From Timema cristinae (Eukaryota; Arthropoda; Insecta; Phasmatodea; Timematidae), in assembly GCA_039000515.1 (NCBI GenBank), contig JBCFYV010000024.1, positions 14,060,922 through 14,124,921 of the forward strand: 64,000 bases of DNA, read 5' to 3'. The translations under genes and the position numbers were made by a program. The notes beneath the pieces are model-generated. The model was not told the DNA's origin. It saw nothing but the letters and a program-made list of their open reading frames with translations, and ran no database searches. Position 1 is the first letter of the stretch; the number at the start of each line of letters is the position of its first letter. Below, one piece after another: positions 32,014-44,696 of this stretch.

Positions 32014-35000
32014 TGCTCAGTTGTTTGTCCCCGTGATTACAGATATTTTTATATATGTATAAAGTCATTCCATTGTTTTTTCTGTTGTTTTGTTTAGGAG
32101 AGACCTAATATTATAATGTGCTCAATTTGTTAAAATGTGTTGTATTATTTTATTTTAACATTATAAGCAACATAAGTTGTAAGATCCCTGAAATGGGATG
32201 GGTGCGGATCATAATATAATTCGAAAATATTGGGAAATTGGATAATTACATGCTAATCTTGCACGGGATCCATATTAGGTAGATTTTTCAGCTGATCTAT
32301 TTGATGTACACAAGACCGGTGTTGTTTATCTACCCAGATTTCCTAAAGATGAGTAAGTTTTTTTTTGTGATACTTTCCGGAATCATTTCTTGCTTTCTTT
32401 AAATATGTTGGGTGCCCAATCAATTATTTTTAACAATGGAATTATTAAATCCTACATTAATGCGAATTTTAAGTAGGTGTGATTCCCCAATACGTGTGTA
32501 TGTTTTATATAAAGCCTGTGCTATATTAAAATACATTTCAATGAACTTAATAACATGCCCCAACTTGAACATAATCATATTTACTTATCATAGGGCTTAT
32601 ACTCGTATATCCATAAAATTAAGAGTTTGTCTGTCATGAGCGTTGCGCGATATCTAACTCACTCAGAGGTATGAAATATAAACATTAGTAGCCCCTGTGC
32701 ACAAACATGTGAAGCTTCAAGATGGAATTTTAAATTTTTTATTAATTCTTTTTTAATTACCAAGTCTTTGTTGAAAAAACTAAGATGAAGAGATTATTTC
32801 TATCTATTTGAGGTAAAAAAAAAAAAGTTGTTCAAGGTAACCACTCAATTCAATACGTAGCTACCCTGAGCAACATTGGGTACTTATGCTAGTATTATAT
32901 AATTTGGACCATCATTACCACATTATTTTTGCAAACATTTTTAGTAAAATTAAATGTTATGTTTAATATTTGCAGTTCCTAGATTAAATAAATCCACTAA
33001 TTTACGCCTATTAATTGTTGCACACTTCTAACAAGAAACAATATAACTCAACAAGTACCGTTACAACTCGATAACAACTATTTAAATAAAAAATATACTA
33101 TTCCACAGTTAATATAATCCTCTCCTGGGCCTTATTCTATACATAAAACAATCTTTAGACAGGTTAATATTCACATATTCCTACAGGGACTTTACTTTAT
33201 ATAGTACAATAAGCCCTATTTGATAAGATGCACCATAGTTGAACCCGTCAAGGTAAGGTTTCTACCTAGCCGTATATACGGGCTGTACCATAACACCTGA
33301 GATCCACTTGAGAGGTAGATATGAACATAACATCAATGAAAGAGGTCATATAAATATGTGTTACATTGACTTTATTTGTAAATTATACTTTTTTTTTATT
33401 CCAGTATGTGGAGCTGCCATGATAGGAAGTGTTAAAAATTGTCACTTTCGGCCTAAATGCAAGCCTTCTGTCATCTTTGTAAAATTTCACACCCTTTCAA
33501 AAATTACATTGTATTTTAATGCTTGTATTCAGGTCTAAGTTTGATATTTTAAGAACCTTTTATAATGTTGAGCAACTCCACAATACTGGAGCACAAACAT
33601 GACTATAACTCGTAAACAAGGTAAAATGGGTCACATTTTTATATTAACTTTTTTAGTTGTTTTTATGTCTCTGGTCCACCACTCAAGTGGGTTCCACATC
33701 TTAGAGTTCATCCTCTATATTATACTTTTGTTTATGATATAAATGTCAAATAATGTCAGTAAAAACAAAATTAAAACTGTTCACTAACCCGTTTTCACGA
33801 AAATTGATTAAAATATGTACTAATTTGATATTGTTAAATGTTACGAGTTTGAAGTAAAATATTTAAATCAAAAAACATAAAATAATCCAAAAACAAATAT
33901 TAAAGCATATATTCCTATAAAAGTTTGACTAGTATAAATACAATTTTATAAAAAAGATATTCATCAGTTTTAAATTTGATCCATGTAAGAAATTTTTGTT
34001 TAGAACTGATCTATTTAATATTGTGAAAAAATATAAAAAAAATTCACAGAGTTATTTTTCTTAAATAATTTGAAATTTTGTGCAACCATGGATGCAATTT
34101 GTATAAATAATATAAAATGTTCAATTAGTATTCTTCAGAAACTAATTTAATATTGTTTGAAACAAATGTATCATTCTAATATATTGAAAACGTATACCTG
34201 AGCATGAGAATTGAATCAAGGACCTTTGGTTCAGCCGCCATGGGTTACAGGGTTCCCGTGTCCAGGTGTTATTTTTAAATGTATTAGAATATTACTCAGC
34301 TATGAATGAGCTTCATAGCTATAATCATTAAAACCCCGAACTTTGCCTTTCATATATAATTAATTGAAAAGCGTCGCTTTCTCCCAAACAAATGTATATT
34401 AGACACAAATGAGACAGTCTAATTGCTATCCACACTAAACAGACCTTTATTCGGTACATAAAAAGTAGCAGGCTAGGCCATCTTTTTTGTGTGACTGGAG
34501 GCTTCTCATTAACACTTTTAGCTCTATCGTGCACATTTACTTCAACATCTATTTTGGGTCGTGTTTCTTTTGTTTACGATATTAAGTGTGAGATGTAAAA
34601 TGGCTTAAGTAGAGAAAAAAATGGGATAAAGGCATTTTAAATGTTTATCAATATTATATATATGAATAAATGTAAGCTTATTTGTGCTCAATTCATTTAT
34701 TGATTAAACAATAGCCCTATCTTATAAACTACACCATAGAAAGATGAATTACCAACTTTCAGGGTAAATGGAAGGCACGTACAAACACCCACCCTCATTC
34801 AGCATTCCTCTTAATATGTATTTAAAAAGAAGTCTTTGGATTATTTAAATTCTCTCAAAGCTTTATTCATCTATTTAAAAAAAATCTAACTGTCAACCCC
34901 GTTGTTTAAAAAGATATTTTCTCGTTTGCTGCAGATTGGTTAGTCTTTGTGAATCACATGTTAAGAAATATCTCCATTTTAAACCATTGAGAGAAAAACC

Positions 35001-35980
35001 ACGATTTTACGTAGGTTTACTTATATTCAACATTATTTAAAAGAAACGGTCACCGAACGTTAAGTTATCTCTTTTATAAAGAGTTAGCTAAGCTCTTAAA
35101 GAACTAAAGCCCGTGTCTTTTGTTCGCTCTGTGGTAAATACCATGGTATTACGAGTGCTGGCGCAAAACAACCTTCGGGGTTTACATTTTAGAAGGGGCG
35201 GGACCTCGCGAAACACTGGGGTACAAATAATGGAGACTCTTTATTTTACAGAAAGTCGAGAAGATACGATTGATATAACATTTAAAAGTTAAAGTAAAAG
35301 GTTGTTTGGGAATAAACTTCCTTAAAAAAAAATAACGATTTAAAAAAAGAATTTTAATAAACGGTAAATAAAAGGTAGACAAAATAAGGGATAGATTAAT
35401 GAAATGCAATTTATTTTTGTGTTTGATATTGGAAAGATTTCAAATATTTAAAATGTTTACTGATCATCTCAAAGAAGTGATTGGTTCTAAATCAAGCCTG
35501 TCACTACAATTCATTTTATTGTTAATTAATATAAATATAATTAACATGTTCAAGATTTTTAGTAAGTTTATAATAATATTAAGTTATGCGATTATAAAAT
35601 ACCAAATAGTAAAAATAATATTTGTATTCACATTAAAATATAATGACAATATATATACGTCACCTCTCCAAATTAATCTCGTACAAATAATTAAACAAAG
35701 ATTTAGTAACTTTTAAACAACATTGAATTTTAAGAAAATAATTATTGTCTTATCGGGGCTACGTAAAATGGGCCCCAATATTTTGTAACGGATAGGTAAA
35801 GTGTGTCTGCGTGTTATACCTGGCTGTAGTTTTAAAAGTACTACTATACTTGCTCAATATTAGCATTAGCTACGATGATAATTCGGTTTCAAATTTACAT
35901 AGTGTCTTTTTGTTTGCGCTGTTGGCAGTTAAACAGTGTAGAGCAAACCAGTACAATGGAAACTATGATATGTCAAAAGA
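32014..35980. other. About 4 kb without recognised genes
   Basis: AT-rich with scattered short frames (32412-32639, 33308-33538, 35399-35716), none with recognisable domains. A short segment at 33231-33279 resembles 63614-63663 (gaacccgtcaaggtaaggtt against gaacccatcaaggtaatatt), so it is a piece of an unnamed dispersed repeat. Confidence 0.45.
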
Positions 35981-36260
35981 GGTGACCTGGTGGTCTAGGG
36001 GTAAGGTGTCAGACTTCTGTGCTGGCGGCCGGGGTTCAATCCTCGGTCCCGACACAGATTCATCTGATTTCCAAACCCTTCCTTCACCTCTGACAAGACA
36101 TCTTGTGAATGTGGGAATGCCAGGCCCCACCGTAGTTCGGATTCCACGTTAAACTGTAGGTCCTTCATTTCATCTCATAATCACCATACCATTACACATT
36201 AGCGTAAGTGCGTATAACCCGAACGGGTAGTAAGACGCGGTGCTAATAATAATAATAATA
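35981..36260 (+). repeat. SINE family A, full length
   Basis: Near-consensus head ggtgacctggtggtctaggg, box B ggttcaatcctcgg, body, shared tail with (TAA)n. Flanking direct repeats are not clear. Confidence 0.92.
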
Positions 36261-36881
36261 TCCACGTGGTATCTCCTGGTAAGCACTAATAGGCTGACGG
36301 AAGACGGGACCCAGAAGATGGGACCCATTTTACCTATACCTTTTTTCTAACTGGAACTCAACTTGACATGAATTTGGCAGACGATTCCAAATTTACCAAA
36401 CCCGGTCTTATCACTGTTCAATATACTATAAATAATGAGAACTGTGGCTAAAATACTCGCATATGTGTGCCTTTATTATTTCCAGTCCATTTCTATTCTT
36501 GTAAAACTATTTTATTTGTTTGGTACCTTTAAAAGTATTCAGAGATATTTGTAAATTGAATTCAAATATGATTACGAATCGATGGTTGATATTTCACCAA
36601 AAAAATATTGGTTTATATATTTAGTTTTTTGAGAATAATTGGAACATATATTAGAGTTTGATAATTTTGATGTGAGCCGAAATACAATTAAGTGGCTACA
36701 CATATTCAAATATAGGCCTATATACTTATTTACTTTCTATCAATTTCATTTAATGAGACATTTAAATCATTTAAATTATGTTATATGTATAATAAAACAT
36801 CATTTATATATATAACATTATATATAACTATATATATAACATTTATATATAAAAGATACGGGCAAATGCCCACGAAATCAC

Positions 36882-36885
<4 letters not shown>

Positions 36886-36924
<39 letters not shown>
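36886..36924. repeat. (TA)n microsatellite
   Basis: About 19 TA units directly left of the DNA transposon at 36929. On its other side, at 36855-36880, a 16-bp copy of the transposon terminus (tacgggcaaatgccca) is present. Confidence 0.95.
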
Positions 36925-36926
<2 letters not shown>

Positions 36927-37339
36927 CTACGGGCAAATGCCGAACCCCAGGTAAATCGCGATCTTTCTACCATTTCAGGCCAAGCCCAATGTATCTTGGC
37001 AAAGCCTGAAGTACTTGGTATTTCGCGATGTGCCCGAGAAAATCATCTTTAGGCAAATAGCGATTCAACCAAAAATGTAAATAAAATAAAATTATAATTT
37101 ACAAAATATTACAATAACATTTAATTGACGAACATAAAATGTATACTAAAAAAAATAATTACTGAATTAAATGCTTCTTTTGTAAGGAAGATGTTCAACT
37201 TATTAAATTAAAATCATTTGAAGTTAAATAATGATATTTTTGTGATAAAGCTACAAACAATGAATAATATTTAGTGATAAACATAAAAAATAAATAAAAA
37301 CTGAAAATATGAAAAAACCTAAACAGACCCACAGTTCAT

Positions 37340-38970
37340 TTATTGGTGCGCAGAAGAGACGGACGATATTTTGAATTTCATTTTATGCCGTTTGCGTTGC
37401 ATTTACAATTTTATTTGAACATTTATGCTTGTAAGAACAATTTAACGTACCCTTTACTACCAGTACGTGATTATTTTCTGTTTGCTTTTCTGAGACTTAT
37501 ATATTTATTTGGAATATTCTCTGCTTTCAAAAATGATTCTTTACAATCACTTATCTGATTTTTTTTTAGAAAATACCGTTGATGGTACCGTTTAACATAC
37601 CTTATTTATAATAATCTTCATCAGTCACTTCTAATACCAGCCTCAGGATATTCTTTGCATTTACTATACTTCTATCTACTCTATGAATTGGAATTTTCCT
37701 TATTTTACCAACAGCCAGTTTTGGAAACACCTTTTTTCCTTGATTATTTTATTGGGCTGTTTTTCCAGGCCTTCAAGAGCTTTAGATTTTAATTTTCCTC
37801 GTTGTTATTTATTACATCTCATACGATCAAATTTGCTGTCTTTTCCTACTGCACACGTGTCATGAACTGATTGAAAACGTATGATAAACGCATTACTATC
37901 TTCAAAACGAAACTCACATATACACATGTTTTTTATTAATTTTGTACTGGAATTTTATTTGTAATAATAACCTAACTAGAGTTTATCACTTCATCATTTT
38001 GTTCGGCTGAATCATCCCTTTGGTTAATCTCTTCGCGAACGGTATTTAGTGCATGTTGAAAGTCTTCTTCTGAAACTAAGATATTCAGGACATTATTTGG
38101 TAGCACAGGTAAGTTTAAGCATATATGAGCTTTATATTCAAATATTGCTCTGAACCGCGTTTGCTGTTTTTCACTATGTAATGAACTGTTATTTCAGAAT
38201 TGGCAAAATCTCACTCCTTCATTCCACTGCTTTGAATTATACAATTCCAACCAAGGGGAAAAAAAATCATATTTTTCATGTCATGGTTTGCACGCTTGAC
38301 ACTTCCTTAACTTTGGGAATGATGAGATTTACCATGAACGATGGTCAATCCTTCCCACATGATTTGAAAAATCTCAATCATTGTCAAACAGAAGATTACT
38401 TGGAGAGATGAAGAAAAAAAATACATTAATTATATTATAAACCACTTCAGACGCAGTTTTAGTAATTAAAGGACGCTGACACACACATTTACCGAGAGGA
38501 TCTTGATAAGCCTTTGGGACTCTCTCCCTGTACAGGTCTGCATATCAATAAGATCTATTTGACCTCGAGAAAAATTTATTCAAAATCATAGGTGTTTTTT
38601 TTTCTGAACCTCTTCTAACGGGGTTCGAAATTATTTAAATATATCATTCTGGTATTGTTAGATATAAATTAATTTTTTTTGTTTTAGATTGTTTTACATA
38701 CGATTTCGACCACCATGACCAAAATTTAAATCAACCTAATGTAAAATAAAATAAAAATTCACTATCGTGGCCATAATAGATTATTTCACCTTTAGTAATT
38801 GTAATTTAGACAGTTAATCTCTTTGTCTCGTTTGTTTTTAATGAATCAAATCTTTTTATTCTGCTGTAGTCCATACACAACCTCTTTGCAGCTTTATTCA
38901 CTCCTTCCACGCCATTCACTAGCTCATAATAATTCTCATCCACGAGAAAATCACTTTTTGTTCATTTCAG
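37340..38970 (-). pseudogene. Integrase-type (rve, KRBA2-like) transposase remnant
   Basis: Minus strand, in order: KSDFLVDENYYELVNGV and YSRIKRFDSLK (38963-38823), then FGHGGRNRM (about 38715). PMILNKFFSR is followed in another frame by QIDLIDMQT (about 38560) with the first catalytic Asp, then KAYQDPLGK and TASEVVYNII (38510-38440). DNDxDFSN (about 38390) holds the second Asp. VHGKSHHSQS, a stop and GSVKRAN (about 38290) follow, where the third acidic residue of the DDE triad, normally E in GSVERAN, is K. Next are LNILVSEEDFQHALNTVREE (38080-38020), VGKIRKIPIHRVDRS and LRLVLEVTDEDYYK (37715-37605). Last come YISLRKANRK (37500) and a Cys-rich NCKCNANGIK (37410). The order and spacing match KRBA2-like proteins known from animals. 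Many stops and frameshifts make it dead. Confidence 0.85.
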
Positions 38971-39370
38971 CTAATTTACGTGAAACTTTTCTTTCATATC
39001 ACCAACATGTGTATCAGAAACCAATGCCATAATTAAGTTACACGCACTAATTACTACATCTAACAATGTTGGTAGCTGGATGAACAATGACGTGCACAGC
39101 TTCTGTGAGTGTAGCCTGACACGTGGCCTTGAGAAAGTTTGGTCGAAGGGACTGGTGAATAAATTCTGACTTACCAACTTTTCGTTCATTCTTAATACAA
39201 TACATACATAAAAACCTGTGATCAACATTTCCGTTATTGACTAGCGTTAAGAGTGAGATGCACGTACGTTAAGTTTACGTACCTATGAAGTAATTTTTCA
39301 TAATTAATACGAATAAAATATTAATAGCTTAATTTATTTTATAATATTTATTATTATTACTATTATTATT

Positions 39371-39614
39371 TAGCACCACGTCTTACTACCCGTTCGGGTT
39401 TTACGCTTTAAGTACTAATTACGCTAATGGATTGGGGATTGGGAAGGTTGAATTAGAGGAAGTGAACCCTCATTTGCGTGGAAGGAGAGTAGAAAACCAT
39501 TTAGGCAAAACCACCCCCAGTTCACCCGACCGAGATTCGAACCTCAATCTCACCGTCCTCAGCGGTCGAGCTCAACACGACTAGCTCGTTAGCCAACTAC
39601 GCCACCGAGGCGGG
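39371..39614 (-). repeat. SINE family B (head type B1), nested in the DNA transposon
   Basis: Near-consensus copy: shared tail at left, box B ggttcgaatctcgg-like, head cccgcctcggtggcgtagtt when read on the minus strand. It lies between the transposase 5' end and the right terminus of the transposon, so it is younger than that insertion. Confidence 0.92.
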
Positions 39615-40261
39615 TATTTATAAATAAAGATAGAACGTAATATATTATTATATCCTCATAACAATAATAATAATCATCACATATAATAAATACACTTATC
39701 CCTGATATAACTGAGTGCATAAATAAACGATTCGCTATTTAATCCATGTTAAATGGTAAACTTACTATCATGATTTTCCCGGCCACATCCCGATATGCAA
39801 CAACAAATCGGGCTTTGCCCCAAACTGTTAGGCACATCGCGATTCACCCGGGCAAATCGAGATCAGTTCGATTTCGTCATTTTCCCGTAATACATTTATA
39901 ATTAGCTGCTGTTACTAAAAGCGATTCCGTGTTGAGCTCCCACGCCAATACGTGATGTCACTCATAGAGAGAGAATTATTTTAAAACTCTTGTAAAAAAA
40001 TACAAAGCGTAATTGCTTGCATAGGGGATGATTTCGAGGTTTATATTTTCCAATGTCAGAAGAAATAAAAAAAAATCGTATCTCCCTTAGGGGTTATATT
40101 GCTTTCATAATGATGCTGGATGGAGGATCCATCATACAACCCACACCTATATACTCTTTCATTGAATAAAAAGGTTACCCGTGGGATTTATTTAATTTAA
40201 GTCGCAGTATTTGTTTTTAAATAGCTTTGATCTAAATAATATTTTGAATATTTTATATATG

Positions 40262-40460
40262 CTCAGCGTTTTACTAGCCTACCGGGTAATCCGCATTTTA
40301 TAAAATTGTTGGGGTGGATATATAGAAGGTATAATTTAAAGGAAGTGTGCCTTCATTTGCTTGCAGAGAAGATGGAAAACCATATAAGAAAAAATACCTT
40401 CAATAAACCCGGACAAAATTCTAACCGCGCTCTATCCGTCATTGGTAAACCAAACTAGAT
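40262..40460 (-). repeat. Old SINE family B fragment
   Basis: Diverged tail (gttttactagcctaccgggt) and body (gaaggtataatttaaaggaa; aaaaccatataag). The head is nearly lost. Confidence 0.65.
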
Positions 40461-42042
40461 AAACCTGACTTATTTTTCTGGGTACCCATCGATGCATGTC
40501 AGGTTTATTTTTAAACTATATTATAAATGCAATACTTTTGTTTTCACACTTATTCAGTTAGTCACACAAATAGCTTAAAAAATCCCACCCTGTTGTTTAA
40601 TTCATTGTAAAATGACAATCTGGACACAGGTATTTACCCCGGGACCTTTGATTTTGAGAAACCAGTGGTTAATGTCATATTATTCAGGATCATTTTCACA
40701 CTCTGTTATATTTTTCCTACTGGTTCTTAAATTTCAGATGATCTTAGCTAAATCTAAATTTTGTAATTATCCTGCAATTATCTGGATCTATTTTTTTTTT
40801 ATGTTGGCTTATGTTATCACAGATGATACTCAAGAGATCAAATTACTGTAATTCGGTTGCTGTGAACACTCCTAATGTATTGGCTATGTCTAGAATCTAC
40901 CAGTGGTGCAAATAATCTTACAATCAACTTTTTTGTCAAGAATTATTTGTATAAAAAATCCATATTCAAACAAATCACATCATGGAAGCAAACTAATTTG
41001 AAGATATCATCATATTAAATATATGAAGGCAGCATCTTTATTTTTAAGACTTCTCATTGGTTGATAATGTTTAACACAGATTTTACCTGAACAATATAAA
41101 GTTGCAACAAATATAAGATATACTTTATTATTTTAAATGGGATTTTTAGAATATAGAATGGATTTAGTGACAATATTCCGTGTTTGTATCTGAACTATTA
41201 AATAAAATAAATATATTTAATTGTATTTATGTGTCTTATTTTATAAAGTTTTTATTTCATGAAATAATTTACTTGACAGCTGACTGATCAAAGGGGTAGG
41301 AAAGTAAATTGTTTGACTTTCCATTTTTAAAAATATAATTATTCAAATATTAACGATTCTTATTTCAACTAAAGTATTCTGGCAGGATATTTAATCATTT
41401 ATTTATACATTTCTTATAGTTCTACTATTAATATTTTTTCCACATCTCACCACCATTTTGGGCTACAAACACAATATGCTAGTGATTTTCCGAAGATAAA
41501 TACCATATTTTAATTTATACTTAAATATTTATTTTTGATAAAAGTAATATTATGGTAAGTTTAACTTTTAAACAAAAATAAATTTAACTGCACATTAATA
41601 TTAATCTTTTTAAATAAATCATTTGTTTTGATTAACTAACTACCACTACACACCCTAGCACTAAAAAACCTCTATAATGTTTTTCTGATAACTTTACAAA
41701 TCAGAATACACGTGCACTACTAGATTAAATCTTGCATTATATGTCACCAGATAAAACATGGCATTCGTGTAAATTACATTGTTTGTATCAACCAACAACC
41801 ATTAGTTAAGGAAAAATAACATGCTTTATAAAGAGTCACTATGTATATATTTCATTCTCTATCAGAAGTCAAACAGTTAAATCAGGAATTTACAAACAAA
41901 CTACAGAAATACGATTTTTAATCAACTTCAAATTATACTAATTCGTAATATTTCACAGTTTCACATCACTTCTATATTGTAATATACTTTATTAAATAAC
42001 ATTAAAAATAGTTTCGGAAAAACTAACCTTGATAGTCTTGGA
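40461..42042. other. No gene recognised; very AT-rich
   Basis: A 79-residue open frame at 40612-40851 is hydrophobic and AT-driven; no signal peptide, domain or repeat family was identified. Confidence 0.5.
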
Positions 42043-42281
42043 GTAAAGTGCTCACCTCAGGAGCCAATGTTCGTTGCTTCAAACCCAGTTGGGGTCAATA
42101 GATTTTTCTGGAGGGATATCAATCCTTAGCTCAACTTCTTTAAGAGGGGAAATAAGGCCGTAGGCACCATGTTGATTGTGACATGTTAAAGAATCCGGGA
42201 AAGTTTGTGAAAATACCTTTCCTGGCAAAAACGTTAGGCCCTTTCACGCTCGTTCATAGAAATTCTAGTGTGGTGATGTAA
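42043..42281 (+). repeat. SINE family C, copy 1
   Basis: tRNA-like head cttggagtaaagtgctcacc with box B-like gcttcaaacccag. The body has agaggggaaataaggccgta and ends ccctttcacgctcgttcata. The same order is found at 52975-53235. It does not carry the A/B shared tail. Confidence 0.75.
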
Positions 42282-42295
42282 TATATATTTATTTT

Positions 42296-42990
42296 TTAGC
42301 ACCGCGTATTACTACCCTTTCAGGCTATACGCCCTGTTCACAGACAAATAATATATCCTGACGCTCAACAACCAGGTTAAAATGGTTACGCTCCTTTTGG
42401 CAGCTTGAGTCCTTCAACACTAGGATCGCTGAAGTTAGTCCTATCATCACCCAGCAGCGACACTAACGAATCCTAGTGCCGAAAGACTCAAGCTGGTAAA
42501 AGGAGCACAGCAACGGCCCCATAATGTTGAGAGTCTGTTTCTTACTTGTCTGTGGCCCTGGTATATTCAGTTGATCATGGAATTGAAGATTAAATACCAC
42601 CTAAAATAGATGAAAAACTTTTTTTAAAAGAAACATGGTAGTTTTATAGGGGATTATGTAAAGAGTGTTGGTTAAAACGAGTTTTAAGAAGTTTTTACGA
42701 AATTTGTACATCCTTGGCTAGCTTAATTTTGACCACATAAGCATAAAGGCATAAGATCCTTGGTAAGCGCCAATTTTTTGTTCCTACACTACATATTATA
42801 ACCAATTTAGTTATTCTAATTATTTAGGGGTGAGGAAGGTAGAATTTAAAGGAGATATACCCAAATTCTTGCGTAGAGAACTTGTGAAACCATTTTGGAA
42901 AAACAACCCTCAGTGCAATCGATAGTAATATAAATCCTGACCGCCCCTTCACTTGATTATAACCTCCCTTACAAAAGTCGGACAGCTATA
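42296..42990 (-). repeat. Old SINE family B split by an insertion
   Basis: The tail (gcaccgcgtattactaccct) lies at 42299-42337 and the body resumes at about 42790 (ggggtgaggaaggtagaatt, then aaaccattttgga) up to 42990. About 450 bp between them are foreign, including a foldback MITE at 42338-42562. Confidence 0.75.
42338..42562. mobile_element. Foldback MITE, about 225 bp, with arms of about 100 bp
   Basis: The left arm has cacagacaa, gctcaaca, gctccttttggcagcttgag and cactaggat. The right arm reads as its reverse complement (ctcaagctggtaaaaggagc, tgttgaga, ttgtctgtgg). The ends are ccctgttcacag and ctgtggccctgg. The element is non-coding. A hAT-like end (CAGGG) is possible, but no 8-bp target duplication is clear. 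Confidence 0.8.
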
Positions 42991-43993
42991 TCTATCTTGA
43001 GCTATTTATATCCTGCCCACCTCATTATACCTATATTGAGTTAATTCTATACAGTCCAACGCATTACACTCTGTCCCTATCTTGAGTTAGTTATATCCAG
43101 TCCAGCATACTACACCCTATCCCTACCTTGAACTTGTTCCATTCAGTTCACCTCATTACACCCTATCCCTACCTTGAACTTGTTCTATTCAGTTCACCTC
43201 ATTACACCCTATCCCTACCTTGAACTTGTTCCATTCAGTTCACCTCATTACACCCTATCCCTACCTTGAACTTGTTCCATTCAGTTCACCTAACTACACC
43301 CTATCCATACCTTGAACTTGTTCCATTCAGTTCACCTCATTACACCCTATCCCTACCTTGAACTAGTTCCATTCAGTTCACCTCATTACACCCTATCCCA
43401 GCCTTGAACTTGTTCCATTCAGTTCACCTCACTACACCCTATCCCTACCTTGAACTTGTTCCATTCAGTTCACCTCATTACACCCTATCCCTACCTTGAA
43501 CTTGTTCTATTCAGTTCACCTCACTACACCCTATCCCTACCTTGAACTAGTTCCATTCAGTTCACCTCATTACACCCTATCCCAGCCTTGAACTTGTTCC
43601 ATTCAGTTCACCTCACTACACCCTATTCCTACCTTGAACTTGTTCCATTCAGTTCACCTCATTACACCCTATCCCTACCTTGAGATAGTTCCATCCGGTC
43701 TACCTCACTACACCCTATCCCTACCTTGAACTTGTTCCATTCAGTTCACCTCATTACACCCTATCCCTACCTTGAACTTGTTCCATTCAGTTCACCTCAC
43801 TACACCCTATCCCTACCTTGAACTAGTTCCATTCAGTTCACCTCATTACACCCTATCCCAGCCTTGAACTTGTTCCATTCAGTTCACCTCACTACACCCT
43901 ATTCCTACCTTGAACTTGTTCCATTCAGTTCACCTCATTACACCCTATCCCTACCTTGAGATAGTTCCATCCGGTCTACCTCACTACACCCTA
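42985..43993. repeat. 46-bp minisatellite, about 22 units, with higher-order structure
   Basis: The unit is ttgaacttgttccattcagt plus tcacctcattacaccctatc plus cctacc. The first three units are diverged. Marker variants (cccagcc at 43397, 43581 and 43857; gatagttccatccggtctac twice) are spaced 184 and 276 bp, that is 4 and 6 units. About 200 bp at 43509-43710 is repeated almost exactly at 43785-43986, so a six-unit block was duplicated. Confidence 0.95.
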
Positions 43994-44559
43994 GCTCTTT
44001 CACGTCCATTCTAATGTTATCCTACCATCTGCGTCTCGGTCTCACAACGGTCTCTTCCCATTGGGTTTGCCAGTCACTACCAAGAACAAGGTTCTATATT
44101 CTCCCATTAGCGCTACATATCCTATCCACAGTAATTTTACGATATTTGACTATCATAAAGATTTCTTGTAATGAGTAAAAGTTATGTAACTCATCATCAT
44201 ATAGTTTGGTCCGCTCCTCAGTACCCTCATCCCTTTGTCAATCAAATATCTCTTCCTAAGTATCTTGTTTTACAAAATCCTAGCTATTTTATTTTTTATC
44301 TGAGGTAAAAGACCACGTTTTACACCCAAAGAGAACAACTAATAATATGATTGTTTAGTATATTCTGAGTTTTACAGTCATTATTATCATTAATAATAAT
44401 GTTATTACTATTGTGGTATTGTACAAACTTGTATGTTGCTTGTTACTGTGTGACAGCTCCTCCTTGTTGGAATCTGTTGACTGTACCCAAGCCATTTCTT
44501 GAGTAACGCGTACTAGAAAGACTACGCGCGGCTTCCTACAGTTTCTGCTTTGCTACCTT
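43994..44559. other. No gene recognised
   Basis: Mixed-composition sequence. The last 100 bases include acgcgtactagaaagactac but no recognised family. Confidence 0.4.
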
Positions 44560-44695
44560 AAGCCCAGCACAGACCCAACAACCAGCCCTCGCTTGTTAAT
44601 TCATCACTGTATAAGGGGATGCCCGAATTTAACAATTAGCAAGTTTTTCGGTCATGTCAAGAATCTAACCTGGTACCCTTCGCTTAGTAGACTGA
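44560..44695 (-). repeat. Possible tRNA-derived repeat family D, copy 1
   Basis: Shares ttaattcatcactgtat, the following aagggga..c block and the tcaagaatctaacctggtac box B region with 62370-62515 in the same order. The minus strand gives a box B-like ggttagattc. It is diverged. Confidence 0.45.
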
Positions 44696-44696
44696 C

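Larger units (their letters stand above)
36929..39888 (-). mobile_element. KRBA2/Ginger-like DNA transposon with long imperfect inverted ends
   Basis: The left terminus is ACGGGCAAATGCCGAA and the reverse complement of the right terminus is ACGGGAAAATGACGAA. About 80-110 bases inward the arms match again (ggcaaagcc at both; gatgtgcccgagaaaatcat against gatgtggccgggaaaatcat). The total length is about 2.96 kb. TA flanks both ends if the termini begin at CGGG, which would suggest a TA target duplication, but this is not certain. The inside carries a minus-strand integrase-type transposase remnant and a later SINE (39371-39614). Confidence 0.8.

Noticed and set aside
35750..36345. Possible MITE around the SINE at 35981 (taaaatgggccccaa against ttgggtcc-type sequence on the other side)
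   Set aside because: The matching part is too short and the rest of the supposed arms does not align.
44560..44695. Functional tRNA on the minus strand
   Set aside because: Only a box B-like segment is visible; no cloverleaf can be drawn and a related diverged copy exists at 62370.
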